A stretch of 64,000 bases of DNA from Rotaria sordida (Eukaryota > Rotifera > Eurotatoria > Philodinida > Philodinidae): contig CAJNOL010000367.1 in NCBI GenBank assembly GCA_905250125.1, positions 1 through 64,000 on the forward strand, given 5' to 3'. A model generated the notes under the pieces. That model had not been told where the DNA came from. It made no database searches and was given only the letters and a program-made list of their open reading frames with translations. This document shows positions 38,344 to 48,100 of this stretch, in pieces. Each line of letters opens with the position of its first letter. Position 1 is the first letter of the stretch. The translations under genes and the position numbers were made by a program.

Positions 38344-39416
38344 ATGGCATCATCTACTTTAAATAATCGAGAATCATTAGCATTTGAAGATATTTATGAT
38401 ATTGTAAAACGTAATGACAAAACACAATATGATCTTATTTATCGTACATTATTAGCTAAATCAGAGTATTTAACATTAATACCAGATAATGATAATTATT
38501 CAATTCTTCATTATCTTGTTATGTATGGCTTATTGGATTTATTTAATAAAGTTATAGCCATACCAAATATACGTTTTATTCTTTTAACAAAAACTGCAAC
38601 AAAACCACAAAAAGATATTCTTCAAATAGCAAATGAAAATCAAACAAAATCTAGTACTCATAAAAAATTATATGATACAATAGACCGTCTTGTTATAATG
38701 GATAAATTTGTTGAATATGGAAAAAATAATCAAATAAATGAATGTCGAAAAATGCTTCAACAAGATGAAGATTTAGCTAATCTAAAACCACCATATAGAA
38801 AATATTATTTAATTCATCATTTAGCTTTTGCTGATAATAAAAACGCCTTCGATCAACTTCGTAGTATGTGTAATTTTGATATGAAATTATTAACAAATGA
38901 TAAAAAAACGGCATCAGAAGTTGCAATTGAACATAATCATACAAGATTCGCTACTTATTTAGAATCCTTATCACCAGAGATGCGTGCTATACGTGAACAA
39001 CATGATAAAGAAAAAGATAAACGTAATCAAGCAAAAATTAAACGTGATGAACAAGTTGAAAAAGAAATTCTAACAACAGGTGGTAATAATATGTTAGATT
39101 GTTTTACATGTCCATTAACAAAAGAAATATTTCATGATCCTGTTGTTTTATCTGATGGCTTTACATATGAAAGATCAGCAATACAACAATGGCTTGATTT
39201 AGGTAATCGACGTTCGCCTATGACAAATATTGAGTTAACGAATGTTACACTTGAGAAATCATTCAAAAATGAACGTAGAATATTTTTGTAAAAGAAAGTT
39301 TTGAATAAGAGTAAAAACAAAAAAAAGTAGAACATGAAGTTTTTTGAACAAGTTTTGTACCCAATATGGTGATCAAACAAGCATTAAGTGAACTTTATGA
39401 AAAACAAAAAAAATAA
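38344..39416 (+). CDS. U-box/ankyrin-like protein 3 of tandem array
   Basis: Proposed exons 38344-39287 and 39353-39416, 335 aa. Signature NLKPPYRKYYLIHHLAFAD is near residue 150, a charged coiled segment at about 215-240, and the U-box begins MLDCFTCPLTKEIFHDPV (about 248), then SDGFTYERSAIQQWLDLG..RRSPMTN. The first exon runs into a stop after KNERRIF. A 65-bp intron (GTAAAAG...ACAAG) in the right phase restores the expected family ending VPNMVIKQALSELYEKQKK. It leaves a short extra segment, so the junction is the weak point of the model. There is no intron at the DPG site of genes 1 and 2. The ATG follows TTTTTTCTAG by 3 bases; the gap to the preceding gene is 195 bp. Confidence 0.85.
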
Positions 39417-39516
39417 TACAAATAATAATAATAATAATAATAATAATAGAATTTATTTATTTATCAATGACTTTCAATTTAATCATGATATTAATTTTTT
39501 TTTCATCTTTTTTTAG

Positions 39517-40725
39517 ATGGCAAATGCTTCACCTACATACGATCAAGTCTATTTAAAAGTTAAAAATGGATTTACTGGTGATGCAACAATATGGGATCAA
39601 GTATATGAATATATTCGTCTACATCCAAATGATTTATTTCTCATATCACCTAATCGTATTTGGTCTATTGGACATCAAATAATTTATCATGGTAATCTAC
39701 AATTATTTAAACGTTTATTAGAATTATACAATGAAAAAAATCCAATAAATATACGTTCAACAACAAATGATAAACCAAAACCAAAAACTATTCTTGATAT
39801 AGCTAACGAACGACAAGAATTTTATAAAGATCAATATCAATATATTAAACGTTTATTTGATCAAGATACATTTATTGAAGCATGTAAAAAAGATGATTGG
39901 CCAATGATTGATGCAATGTTAGAAAAAGATCGAACATTAATAAATGAAAAACCACCATACTGTTCAAATTATTTTATACATCATTTAGTTCGTTATGGTG
40001 ATGTAAGAAAATTTGATGAATATAATTTACATAATAATCCACTTCGACTTGATTTACGAAATGCTGATGGTAAAACAGCTTTAGATTTAGCAACCAACGC
40101 AAATAATCAAGAAATTATTACTGAATTAACACGATTATTACCTGTACGTGAACGAGAATCTACTATGTCATGCGAACTTCGTGAAGATGATCGACGAGAG
40201 GATACTGATGTTAGAGAAAAAAATAGTCAGTCTACTGTATCAACACCAGTACCAGTACGATCGTCAATACCGACACCAACATCAGTACGATCACCAGTAC
40301 CGACACCAACATCAGTAGAACCGCCACCATCAACATTAGCACGACCACCAGCAACAACATCGGTACAACCGCCACCATCAACATCAACACGACCACCANN
40401 NNNNNNNNCAACAACATCGGTACAACCGCCACCATCAACATCAACACGACCACCAACAACAACATCAGTACAACCATCATCATCACCAAAAACAGTACCA
40501 CCTCAAGTATTAAAAAATTTAACATGTACATTAACAAAAAAAATCTTTGCTGATCCAGTTAAAGCAAGTGATGGAAAAACATATGAACGTTTTGCTATTA
40601 AAGAATATCTCGTTGATAATCGTCTTTCACCACAAACAGGTGAAGAAATGAACGATGAATTTATTGATGATATTGCAACAAAAGATCTCATAAGTAGACT
40701 TCGACAACAAAAATTACTTCCATAA
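39517..40725 (+). CDS. U-box/ankyrin-like protein 4, with Pro/Thr/Ser repeat linker
   Basis: Single exon, about 402 aa. Ankyrin-like N-terminus (HPNDLFLISPNRIWSIGHQ), signature NEKPPYCSNYFIHHLVRYG, and a DGKTALDLA ankyrin-type loop. The linker (about residues 240-325) is a tandem repeat of a 15-residue unit of type TTSVQPPPSTSTRPP, interrupted by ten undetermined bases at 40399-40408. The U-box begins LKNLTCTLTKKIFADPV and continues ASDGKTYERFAIKEYLVDNRLSPQTGEEM. The ATG lies directly after the AG of TTTTTTTAG, only 100 bp beyond the previous stop, leaving no room for an independent promoter of normal size. Confidence 0.88.
   Translation: MANASPTYDQVYLKVKNGFTGDATIWDQVYEYIRLHPNDLFLISPNRIWSIGHQIIYHGNLQLFKRLLELYNEKNPINIRSTTNDKPKPKTILDIANERQEFYKDQYQYIKRLFDQDTFIEACKKDDWPMIDAMLEKDRTLINEKPPYCSNYFIHHLVRYGDVRKFDEYNLHNNPLRLDLRNADGKTALDLATNANNQEIITELTRLLPVRERESTMSCELREDDRREDTDVREKNSQSTVSTPVPVRSSIPTPTSVRSPVPTPTSVEPPPSTLARPPATTSVQPPPSTSTRPPXXXXTTSVQPPPSTSTRPPTTTSVQPSSSPKTVPPQVLKNLTCTLTKKIFADPVKASDGKTYERFAIKEYLVDNRLSPQTGEEMNDEFIDDIATKDLISRLRQQKLLP
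40255..40493 (+). repeat. Minisatellite coding a Pro/Ser/Thr linker, with assembly gap
   Basis: Degenerate 45-bp unit (ACAACATCGGTACAACCGCC... ending ACACGACCACCA) preceded by shorter related CCAACATCAGTACGATC units. The ten N's at 40399-40408 fall inside it, so the copy number in the assembly is unreliable. Confidence 0.8.
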
Positions 40726-40845
40726 TTTTTCTCCTCATTTTTTTTTGTTTTATTTATTTATTTATTTATTTATTTTATTTTACAGAATCAAGAAAGATTA
40801 ATATTTTTTTCTAGATTTCAAAAATAAAAAACGAAAAAATTTTCT

Positions 40846-42045
40846 ATGTCATCACGTGATATACCACTAACAATTGAAATGGTCATTTCTTGGGCAAAAT
40901 CTGGTCATGAATCAGATAAAGTTTATCGTTTTATATTTCTTCATCCTGAAGATTTATTTACTATTCCACAAAGACGTAGTTGGACAATTGGACATCAAGT
41001 AGTTTATAATGGTGATGTTAATCTTTTAAAACGTATTCTTGCACTTTTTTCTGATGAACAAATTAATATTCGTACATTATCAAGAGATCAAAAAACTCTT
41101 CTTGATGTTGCTAAAGAACGACATAAAATTTATCCTTCTATGTATACCTATGTTGAACATTTATTTCTTCAAGATGATTTAATTCAAGCAGCTAAACAAA
41201 GCAATTGGGATTTAGTTCATAATATTCTTAATAAACATCCTAAATTATCTAATGAAAAACCTCCTTATTCAACATATTTTCTTTTACATTATGTTGTACA
41301 AAATGGTGATAGAAGAATTTTAGAAAATTTACTTAGACGTCATGAATTTCAAATGAATGTTTTAAGTGCACATAATGAAACATTAATAGATATGGCTAAA
41401 AGACTTGGAAAAATTGATATGTATTCAATACTTGAGCCAACAAAACAAGAAGAATTACATTCAAAGTCAATTAAACATTCACTACCATTATCACTATTCA
41501 GTAGTAAAAGTAAATCAAATAAAAATCCGCCAAGTTCTACTTTTAGTCTTCTTCCTCATCCAGTATTACATCCTACTTCTGATTTACCATATCCAACAAT
41601 AGATCCATTTCCTAGTGCACCTCTTTCGAATGTTACACTTAATCTTAGTTCAACTGGCAATTTCACATTTACAAAAGATAATAAATCTATTACAATTCAA
41701 AATGAAGTATCTCCATCTAAAGAACAACAACAACTAATAAATACAAAAAATGAACATATTCATTCGATGGAAACGATGTCTAGTCAATATTCAGATGCAA
41801 ATATAGAACAACCAGTTATATCACCAACATCAAAAGAACAATTAACAAAAAATTTAACATGCTTTCTAACACAAGAAATTTTTATTGATCCAGTTATTGC
41901 TAGTGATGGTCAAACATATGAACGAGAAGCCATTACGGAATGGGTTAATTTATATCATTGTTCACCAATGACAGGTGCATCAATGGATGCAGAATTTAAC
42001 GATAATACTGAACTTAAACAAATCATTCAATCAATGAAAAAATAG
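40846..42045 (+). CDS. U-box/ankyrin-like protein 5 of tandem array
   Basis: Single exon, 399 aa. The N-terminus matches gene 4 most closely (HPEDLFTIPQRRSWTIGHQ), and both lack introns, so they look like sister copies. The signature is NEKPPYSTYFLLHYVVQNG. A Ser/Pro/Thr-rich linker (about 205-325) precedes the U-box, which begins TKNLTCFLTQEIFIDPV and continues ASDGQTYEREAITEWVNLYHCSPMTGASM. Two acceptor-like AGs (TTTTACAG at about 40785 and TTTTTTTCTAG at about 40815) lie upstream, the nearer about 30 bases before the ATG. The gap to the previous stop is 120 bp. It is probably a ubiquitin ligase; the substrate is unknown. Confidence 0.88.
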   Translation: MSSRDIPLTIEMVISWAKSGHESDKVYRFIFLHPEDLFTIPQRRSWTIGHQVVYNGDVNLLKRILALFSDEQINIRTLSRDQKTLLDVAKERHKIYPSMYTYVEHLFLQDDLIQAAKQSNWDLVHNILNKHPKLSNEKPPYSTYFLLHYVVQNGDRRILENLLRRHEFQMNVLSAHNETLIDMAKRLGKIDMYSILEPTKQEELHSKSIKHSLPLSLFSSKSKSNKNPPSSTFSLLPHPVLHPTSDLPYPTIDPFPSAPLSNVTLNLSSTGNFTFTKDNKSITIQNEVSPSKEQQQLINTKNEHIHSMETMSSQYSDANIEQPVISPTSKEQLTKNLTCFLTQEIFIDPVIASDGQTYEREAITEWVNLYHCSPMTGASMDAEFNDNTELKQIIQSMKK

Positions 42046-42299
42046 AATTAAATCGATATTAGTGTTTTTATTTTTCGTACTGCTACTGTGATATTTGTTT
42101 GATATAAGAAATGAACCTGCAATGATTTCAGTCTTTTTTCTATCTATTTTAATTTTAATTGTAATTTTTATATACATAATTTTTTCACTAATTAATTTTC
42201 ATCTTTTTTTTTTTTTATATACAAGATTTATGATAAATTAATTTTTAATAAAATTATTTTCAAATTAAAGTTTTAGATTCTAACGTCAGATTAGTTAAA

Positions 42300-44428
42300 A
42301 TGGAAACGATCAAATATTATAGCAACTTATGGGAAGAAACTAATGAAAATTATAGTGGTATGTTAATTTATCCTATTAGTATAGTCGAAACATATAGAGA
42401 AAACTAAATAATAACTTTTAAAAGATAATGATGATTTTCATTCAAAAATTTATTTATTCTGTAATAGAATAATCTCTAAAATCGTAACTGTCTTATATTT
42501 ATTCGATAAAGATTGATCACTATTTTAGTTATTAATAAAATTTTATATAAATAAATATTAATTTCAAAGATCATGTTTTTTCATATTTAGATTAAAAAAC
42601 ATTCATTTACACATAATGAAACCTATGACAATAAGGTTTTTTAATGCCAGCATTTCGATTATTAAAAAATAGCTTGATAAACACAAGAGTTGTATAATGT
42701 TGAATTACTCTAGATACTCTGAAAAACTCAGTTCTAGAGATCTTGGTTTCATCAAGTTATTATTGGAAAACCAGCGTAAGAGTTGTGACATAAAAATGGA
42801 TAAAGATTTTGACTATGTGTAGTTCCATTTAAAAATTCTAGAAGTTAAAAAAAAAGTATTTTTGATACGTCTTATCGACGACTCTTCAAGCTACAAAATC
42901 TTTAAACCAAAGTATTTCCTGAAGATGCTTAGGTTTTTCAAAAAATGAAGTTTATTCGTTGTGAATAATGTGAGCGAATACGAATATAACAGGTGGCTTG
43001 TAAATAATGGGACAGTTTGATTTTTCATTTTTGAAGAACGGAAACCCTATTCAAAAGCTATGAATGGCTTATCAATATATAATCGGATGTAGAATTTAAT
43101 TCAGAATAAAATCATGTAACATTTAAACCGAACGGCAAAAAACTTTAGATTGTCTCCCATAGCATAGAGCTGGAAGAAAGAGTCTTTTGCGTCGTTTTCT
43201 AATTTTTGTTTGAATTATTGTTCTTTCAATTGGTTTTTCTAAAAATTCGAAATATCGCGAGTTGCAGCATTTCATGGCGTATCTTGCAATATATTACGAA
43301 TTTCGACAGACAATCGATATCATTTTTTTTCTACTATCACGTTCTTATAAAGATTTTATTAATTCTACACTTTCCTCTTTAGTATGCTATTCTATAATCA
43401 TCTTAAAACTTTTTGTTTTATTAAAAAATAAAGTTTAAACTAGATTTTATTATCATATCATAGATCCACGTACATCTGATCTGTTCATGATGGATTCTCC
43501 AATTCCATCAACTTTGATCTGTTTAGGATATTTAATAGTTGTTTGGATGGGACCAACATTCATGGCAAATCGTCCAGCATATAATATTCGTCAACTATTA
43601 TTAGTTTATAATGTTTTCATGGTTGCTCTATCTGGTTATCTATTCTATGAAGTAAATTAAATAACAAAAAATTTCTTTTGATTAAAAAAAATAAAAAATT
43701 CTATTTAGTTTCTTGTTAGTGGTTGGATAAATGGTTATTCATTAGGTTGTCAACCTGTCGATTATTCTCGATCACCTATGGCTATGAGAGTAGAGAAAAA
43801 AAAAACAAAAAAAAAATCTTCTTTTTTTTATAAACAATATTTTGTTTTTAAATAGATGGTTCGTGTTTGTCATTTATTTTTTTTATCAAAATTTATCGAA
43901 TTATTTGATACAATATTTTTCATAATGAAAAAAAATTTTCATCAAGTAAGTATTTTACATGTTTTACATCATGGTATAATGCCAATAAGTTGGTGGTTTG
44001 GTATTCGTTTTGTTCCGGGTGGTTTTGGAACATTTCATTCTTGTATTAATTCATTTATACATTTTCTTATGTATTTATATTATGGACTTGCTGCACTTAG
44101 TCCTTCATTTCGAAAATATATATTTTTAAAAAAATCTATGACATGGATGCAAATGGTTTGTAAATATATACCTTAAATTTCAATTTTTTCTTTTCTTTTT
44201 ACTTTTAAGATTCAATTTATGCTGGTTATGATTCATACATCACAATTATTTTTTATACAATGTGATTATCCAATTTTATTTGCTTATTGGATATTTTTCT
44301 ATGCTATAATGTTTTTACTATTTTTTGCAAACTTTTATGCGCAGTCATATATCAAAAAATCATTATCAGCAAAATCAAAATCTAAACAAATCAAACGAAA
44401 AGAAAATGGTTATGAAAAAAATGAATAA
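42300..44428 (+). CDS. ELOVL: Very-long-chain fatty acid elongase (ELOVL family)
   Basis: Exons 42300-42357, 43464-43651, 43709-43789, 43856-44155 and 44210-44428 give 281 aa, normal for the family. This ER multi-pass 3-ketoacyl-CoA synthase condenses malonyl-CoA with fatty acyl-CoA. Diagnostic: DPRTSDLFMMDSPIP near the N-terminus (as in ELOVL1/4/7), KFIELFDTIFFIMKK, the catalytic histidine box HVLHH, and NSFIHFLMYLYYG. Several hydrophobic segments fit the usual seven helices. The tail is Lys-rich, but I see no canonical C-terminal KKXX signal. Intron 1 is 1106 bp; the others are under 70. An acceptor-like AGTTTTAG lies about 25 bases before the ATG, 254 bp after the U-box array, so it could be the last cistron of the same unit. 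Confidence 0.93.
42358..43463 (+). other. Oversized ELOVL intron 1
   Basis: 1106 bp between GTATGT and CATAG, in phase 1. Patches of less AT-rich sequence occur (about 42880-43340), but I could not define inverted repeats with certainty. Confidence 0.6.
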
Positions 44429-44652
44429 GATATCATAGATATATTTATTCTATTTCTTCCTGTTTATTTCGAAAACAAAAAAAAAATCAAAAATGAGAAA
44501 TAGAGAATGACAAGAATAAACTAGTTTGACATATGCATTTTGTCGTCCAATTATTGTAACTTGGAATATTCTTTTTTCACCTCGAACAAAATAAAAAAAA
44601 ACAATAATAATATATCTATCAAGTCTGCTTCTTTTCTTTTTTTGTCTTTTTC

Positions 44653-45138
44653 TTATTGATTATAATAATAATGTTGATGATAATAATCATAAGAATGTGA
44701 TGGTAACCAAGACCAATTAGTAGAATGGGATGGTAATGATTGAGGATTTGATTGTTGTAGTAATTGTGCACGTTGTTCAAGTTCATCTGCTAGATGAATT
44801 TTTTCAGGTTCATTTGATGATAATATTGAATTTTGTTGTGTTTGATTTCGTATAAGATAACGTTTAGCACGTTTTGGATGTGTATTTTGTGTTCGATTAC
44901 GTTTATTTGAAAACCAAGCTTTTACTTGAGATTCTTTAATACCACCATTAGTTGCTAAATAATCTAAATCATTACGATTTGGATATGGATTATCTTCATG
45001 TTCTAAATACCATGTATTCATTAAATGAATAGCTTTTTCTGGTAATTGTTTATTAGATTTTATTGTTGTTGTTGTTGTTGTGGCACGATATATTCTTGTT
45101 GTATTGTCATTTTCTTGATTGATTGAAGCAAATTCATT
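44653..45138 (-). CDS. TALE-class homeobox protein (3' exon; 5' part not found)
   Basis: Terminal exon, 161 codons to the stop, beginning at an acceptor (CTCTTATTTTAG) with AATGAATTT; the start codon must lie in an upstream exon I could not identify. The homeodomain runs from about NKQLPEKAIHLMNTWYLEH to KAWFSNKRNRTQN. The extra loop NPYPNRNDLDYLA between helices 1 and 2 makes it a TALE (three-amino-acid loop) type. Helix 3 has W-F-S-N-K-R-N-R: Ser at position 50 and NKRxR as in PBC proteins, but no PBC domain is visible here. The C-terminus is Gln/Ser/Tyr-rich. It is a DNA-binding transcription factor, convergent with ELOVL (225 bp between stops). Confidence 0.8.
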   Translation of the reverse strand, partial: NEFASINQENDNTTRIYRATTTTTTIKSNKQLPEKAIHLMNTWYLEHEDNPYPNRNDLDYLATNGGIKESQVKAWFSNKRNRTQNTHPKRAKRYLIRNQTQQNSILSSNEPEKIHLADELEQRAQLLQQSNPQSLPSHSTNWSWLPSHSYDYYHQHYYYNQ

Positions 45139-48100
45139 CTAAAATAAGAGAATGACAAAAAAAAAAAGAATTTTTTTGTCTTGAAATTCAAATCTCTCAG
45201 AAATTATCGAACTAAAGATTTTTTAACACTTGATATACATCAATCAATCATTAAATCAATTAACGCATATTTGATAGTCTCTTTTTCAGTTTTGATTTTT
45301 TAAAATGATTATTTCCTACAAGCTGATTTTACAATCATTACTAAAACGATATGATTAAACATCTTGAATTATAATGAGTACCAAAAAAACTCATCATGTA
45401 CAGTAGCGAAGCCAGGATTGTGAGTTAGGGGACTCAGTCTCCATTACTGATTATATACTCTCAACATAAAAATTTTCATATTAGCTCAATATAAGAATTT
45501 CAGCAATTTATTGGTCATATGAGTATCGTATATTCAAATAATAGAATATATAAAATTCTCATACTAATATTTCTTCAAAAACGATCTTGACCTTCTCTCT
45601 CTCTCTTCCTGTGTCTTACTTCATTTGAAATCTGTTGATCGTACTGAGCTGTATAAAACATGATTGATGAATGAATGATTGAGTTTGTTGAATATATTAT
45701 TCTTTTTATTTAACTAATGAATGAACATTTATTCATATAACAGTATGTATTATACACATGATCGAAAAAAAAAAAAAAAATATCGAATTATTTTCTTTTT
45801 TGTTTTTTCTTTTCTTTTTCACGAAATTTGACCAATTGAAATAATTAAGAATGTTGACGAAGAGAGAAAATTATTAGCTGCGCACCAGGTAAATTGATAT
45901 CCGTAATGAACACATCCTACCACCCTAGATTGATATATTATGTATAGAACTGATCGAATTTTTTTTTTTGCTATGCTAGACAAATTTTAACACGGCAATT
46001 AGGAAAAGTCTGATAATCATTGGAGGCGTAGTTTGAATAGGTGTGTATGTGTGTGTGTGAAATACATATTTTATTAAAATGAATAAAGACACAAACGAAA
46101 AATAGTGGGAATGAAATCGTATTAAATAATACCTTATATGGATAATTTATTGCTTTGTATTAAAAAGATAAAGGAGGTAAGTTATGATAATGACGAAAGA
46201 ATGATTACATGACAGTGATTTATTTATGTAGTTTGCTTTTTCCCCATTTGAAGTTTTTAGATTTGCTGAAAAATATTTCCGATGAGGTAAGACAAATATT
46301 TTGTGCGTTTAGAGATTTTGTTCGAGAGTAGTAAAAAAATCTTCAAAAAAGCCCAAAATAACTAGTTTGAACAAGAAATTTTTGTATCTTCATTATTGAG
46401 ATTCGAAAAGTTGGGATCTTTATTTATATATCAGCTTGAAGATCAGCAACTATCCTACAAAATGCACTATTTTTTGTCTTTCGACAAGGCACTTTAATTT
46501 TTCGTTTTTTTTTTTTTTTGTAAATACTCATTTTTGAAAACTCGACAACCGTTTTACGTTGAAAGGAGCTCGTGAAATAATCAATATCACATTTTGTAGA
46601 GAACTATCCGCTGTAGAAAACGACTGACTTCGACTAGCTTATTCGAAAAGGAACTTATAGGGTAAACAAAAGCCTGTTGAATCATCCTTAAAAATATTTT
46701 TTCAGATCTTTCAAAAAGTTCCTCACTACTCTTGAAACTCATATTCAAATTCTGGTCGCAACTGATACCGAAATGCTTTCAAGCAAACCAAAACAAAGAA
46801 ACATGTTCATGGGAAACGCCGGCCTACGAGTTCTTCTGAAACTAATTTTTGTATACTTTGTAACAATTAAAATATTATTTATTCTTGAATTTGTACATTT
46901 TCCATTAAACTTAAGCAGTTTACAAAATTGTTTCTAATGCTTGACATTACATTTAATTAAAAGGTCGATTTTACTCGAACGAAAGAATTGCCCTCTAATG
47001 ATATCTGTCATTGGAGCTCATATTGTACCCACAAGGATGTCTCACTGAAGCTAACAAAAGCCAAAATAAGACTTCGCCTCCAAGGGTATTTGAAAATAAG
47101 TTATGATCGCTTCACTGCATATAGGACTCATTTCTAGGTAATGTACGGAAAAATAAAAGAAACGAAATTTCGATGTAAAATTTTACCTATGAATAGGTTT
47201 AATGACCCGTAGAATATCTTGAAAGTTTCAGTTAGAAAAAGTGTTTTGTGGTCAAGATATTAAATTTTTAAGTAAACTTGGTTTGTATGACATGTTTGTG
47301 CTAAGCAACTTTGTTGTTCCAAATTTAATAACACAATAAAGGAAGATTCTTTTCGATTAAAACTTTTAGAATATTCTACAAATCAGTAGACCTATCTATG
47401 GACAAAATTTTGTATTGAACTTTTTTTTTCTGTAAATACCTAAAAATGGTTCAAAAATGTAATAAAACAATTATAACTTGTTTTCAAAGATCGATACAAA
47501 AGAGGCCTTTTTTCGGCTTTTGCTAATCTCAAAAAGACATTCTTATAGAAGTAATATGAACTCAAACAGCAGGTATGCAATTGAGTTCGTATCCTTGTAA
47601 AGATGAATAATTAAGAAAATTTTCATATAGAGATTGATGACATTACATAGTAAAATCTTAAAGTTGTTCTAGAAATATTCTAGAAGTAAATATTAATTAT
47701 AGATTAATTTCTCTTGAGAAATTAATACGAACAAGTCTACGTGTCAATATTAAGATGTTAGAGAAAAAATATTTATTTTGGAATATTCGGGTTTCTCTTA
47801 TGTCAATTTAAACTAATTGAATTGCCTCGAGAATATTTTATTTTTCTTATAATGAAAATTTCAATTTTTTTTCGAAAAATAATAGAATAAATTCTTACAT
47901 ATTCAATAAGAAAATGAATAATTTCTGATATGATCATAACTTATTGAAATTAATATAATATTATAGAAGAATCGAGATTGAATAGTGACATATAATATAT
48001 AATCTATCTTTATATTTTTCTTTTCTTTCTCATTGATAATCGGAATATAGAAACATACAAAAACAGAGAAAACGTCAAAAACTTCTAGACAAATTATTTT

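Noticed and set aside
40232-40537. Leu/Val/Met-rich minus-strand ORF
   Set aside because: It is the antisense of the Pro/Ser/Thr minisatellite in U-box gene 4.
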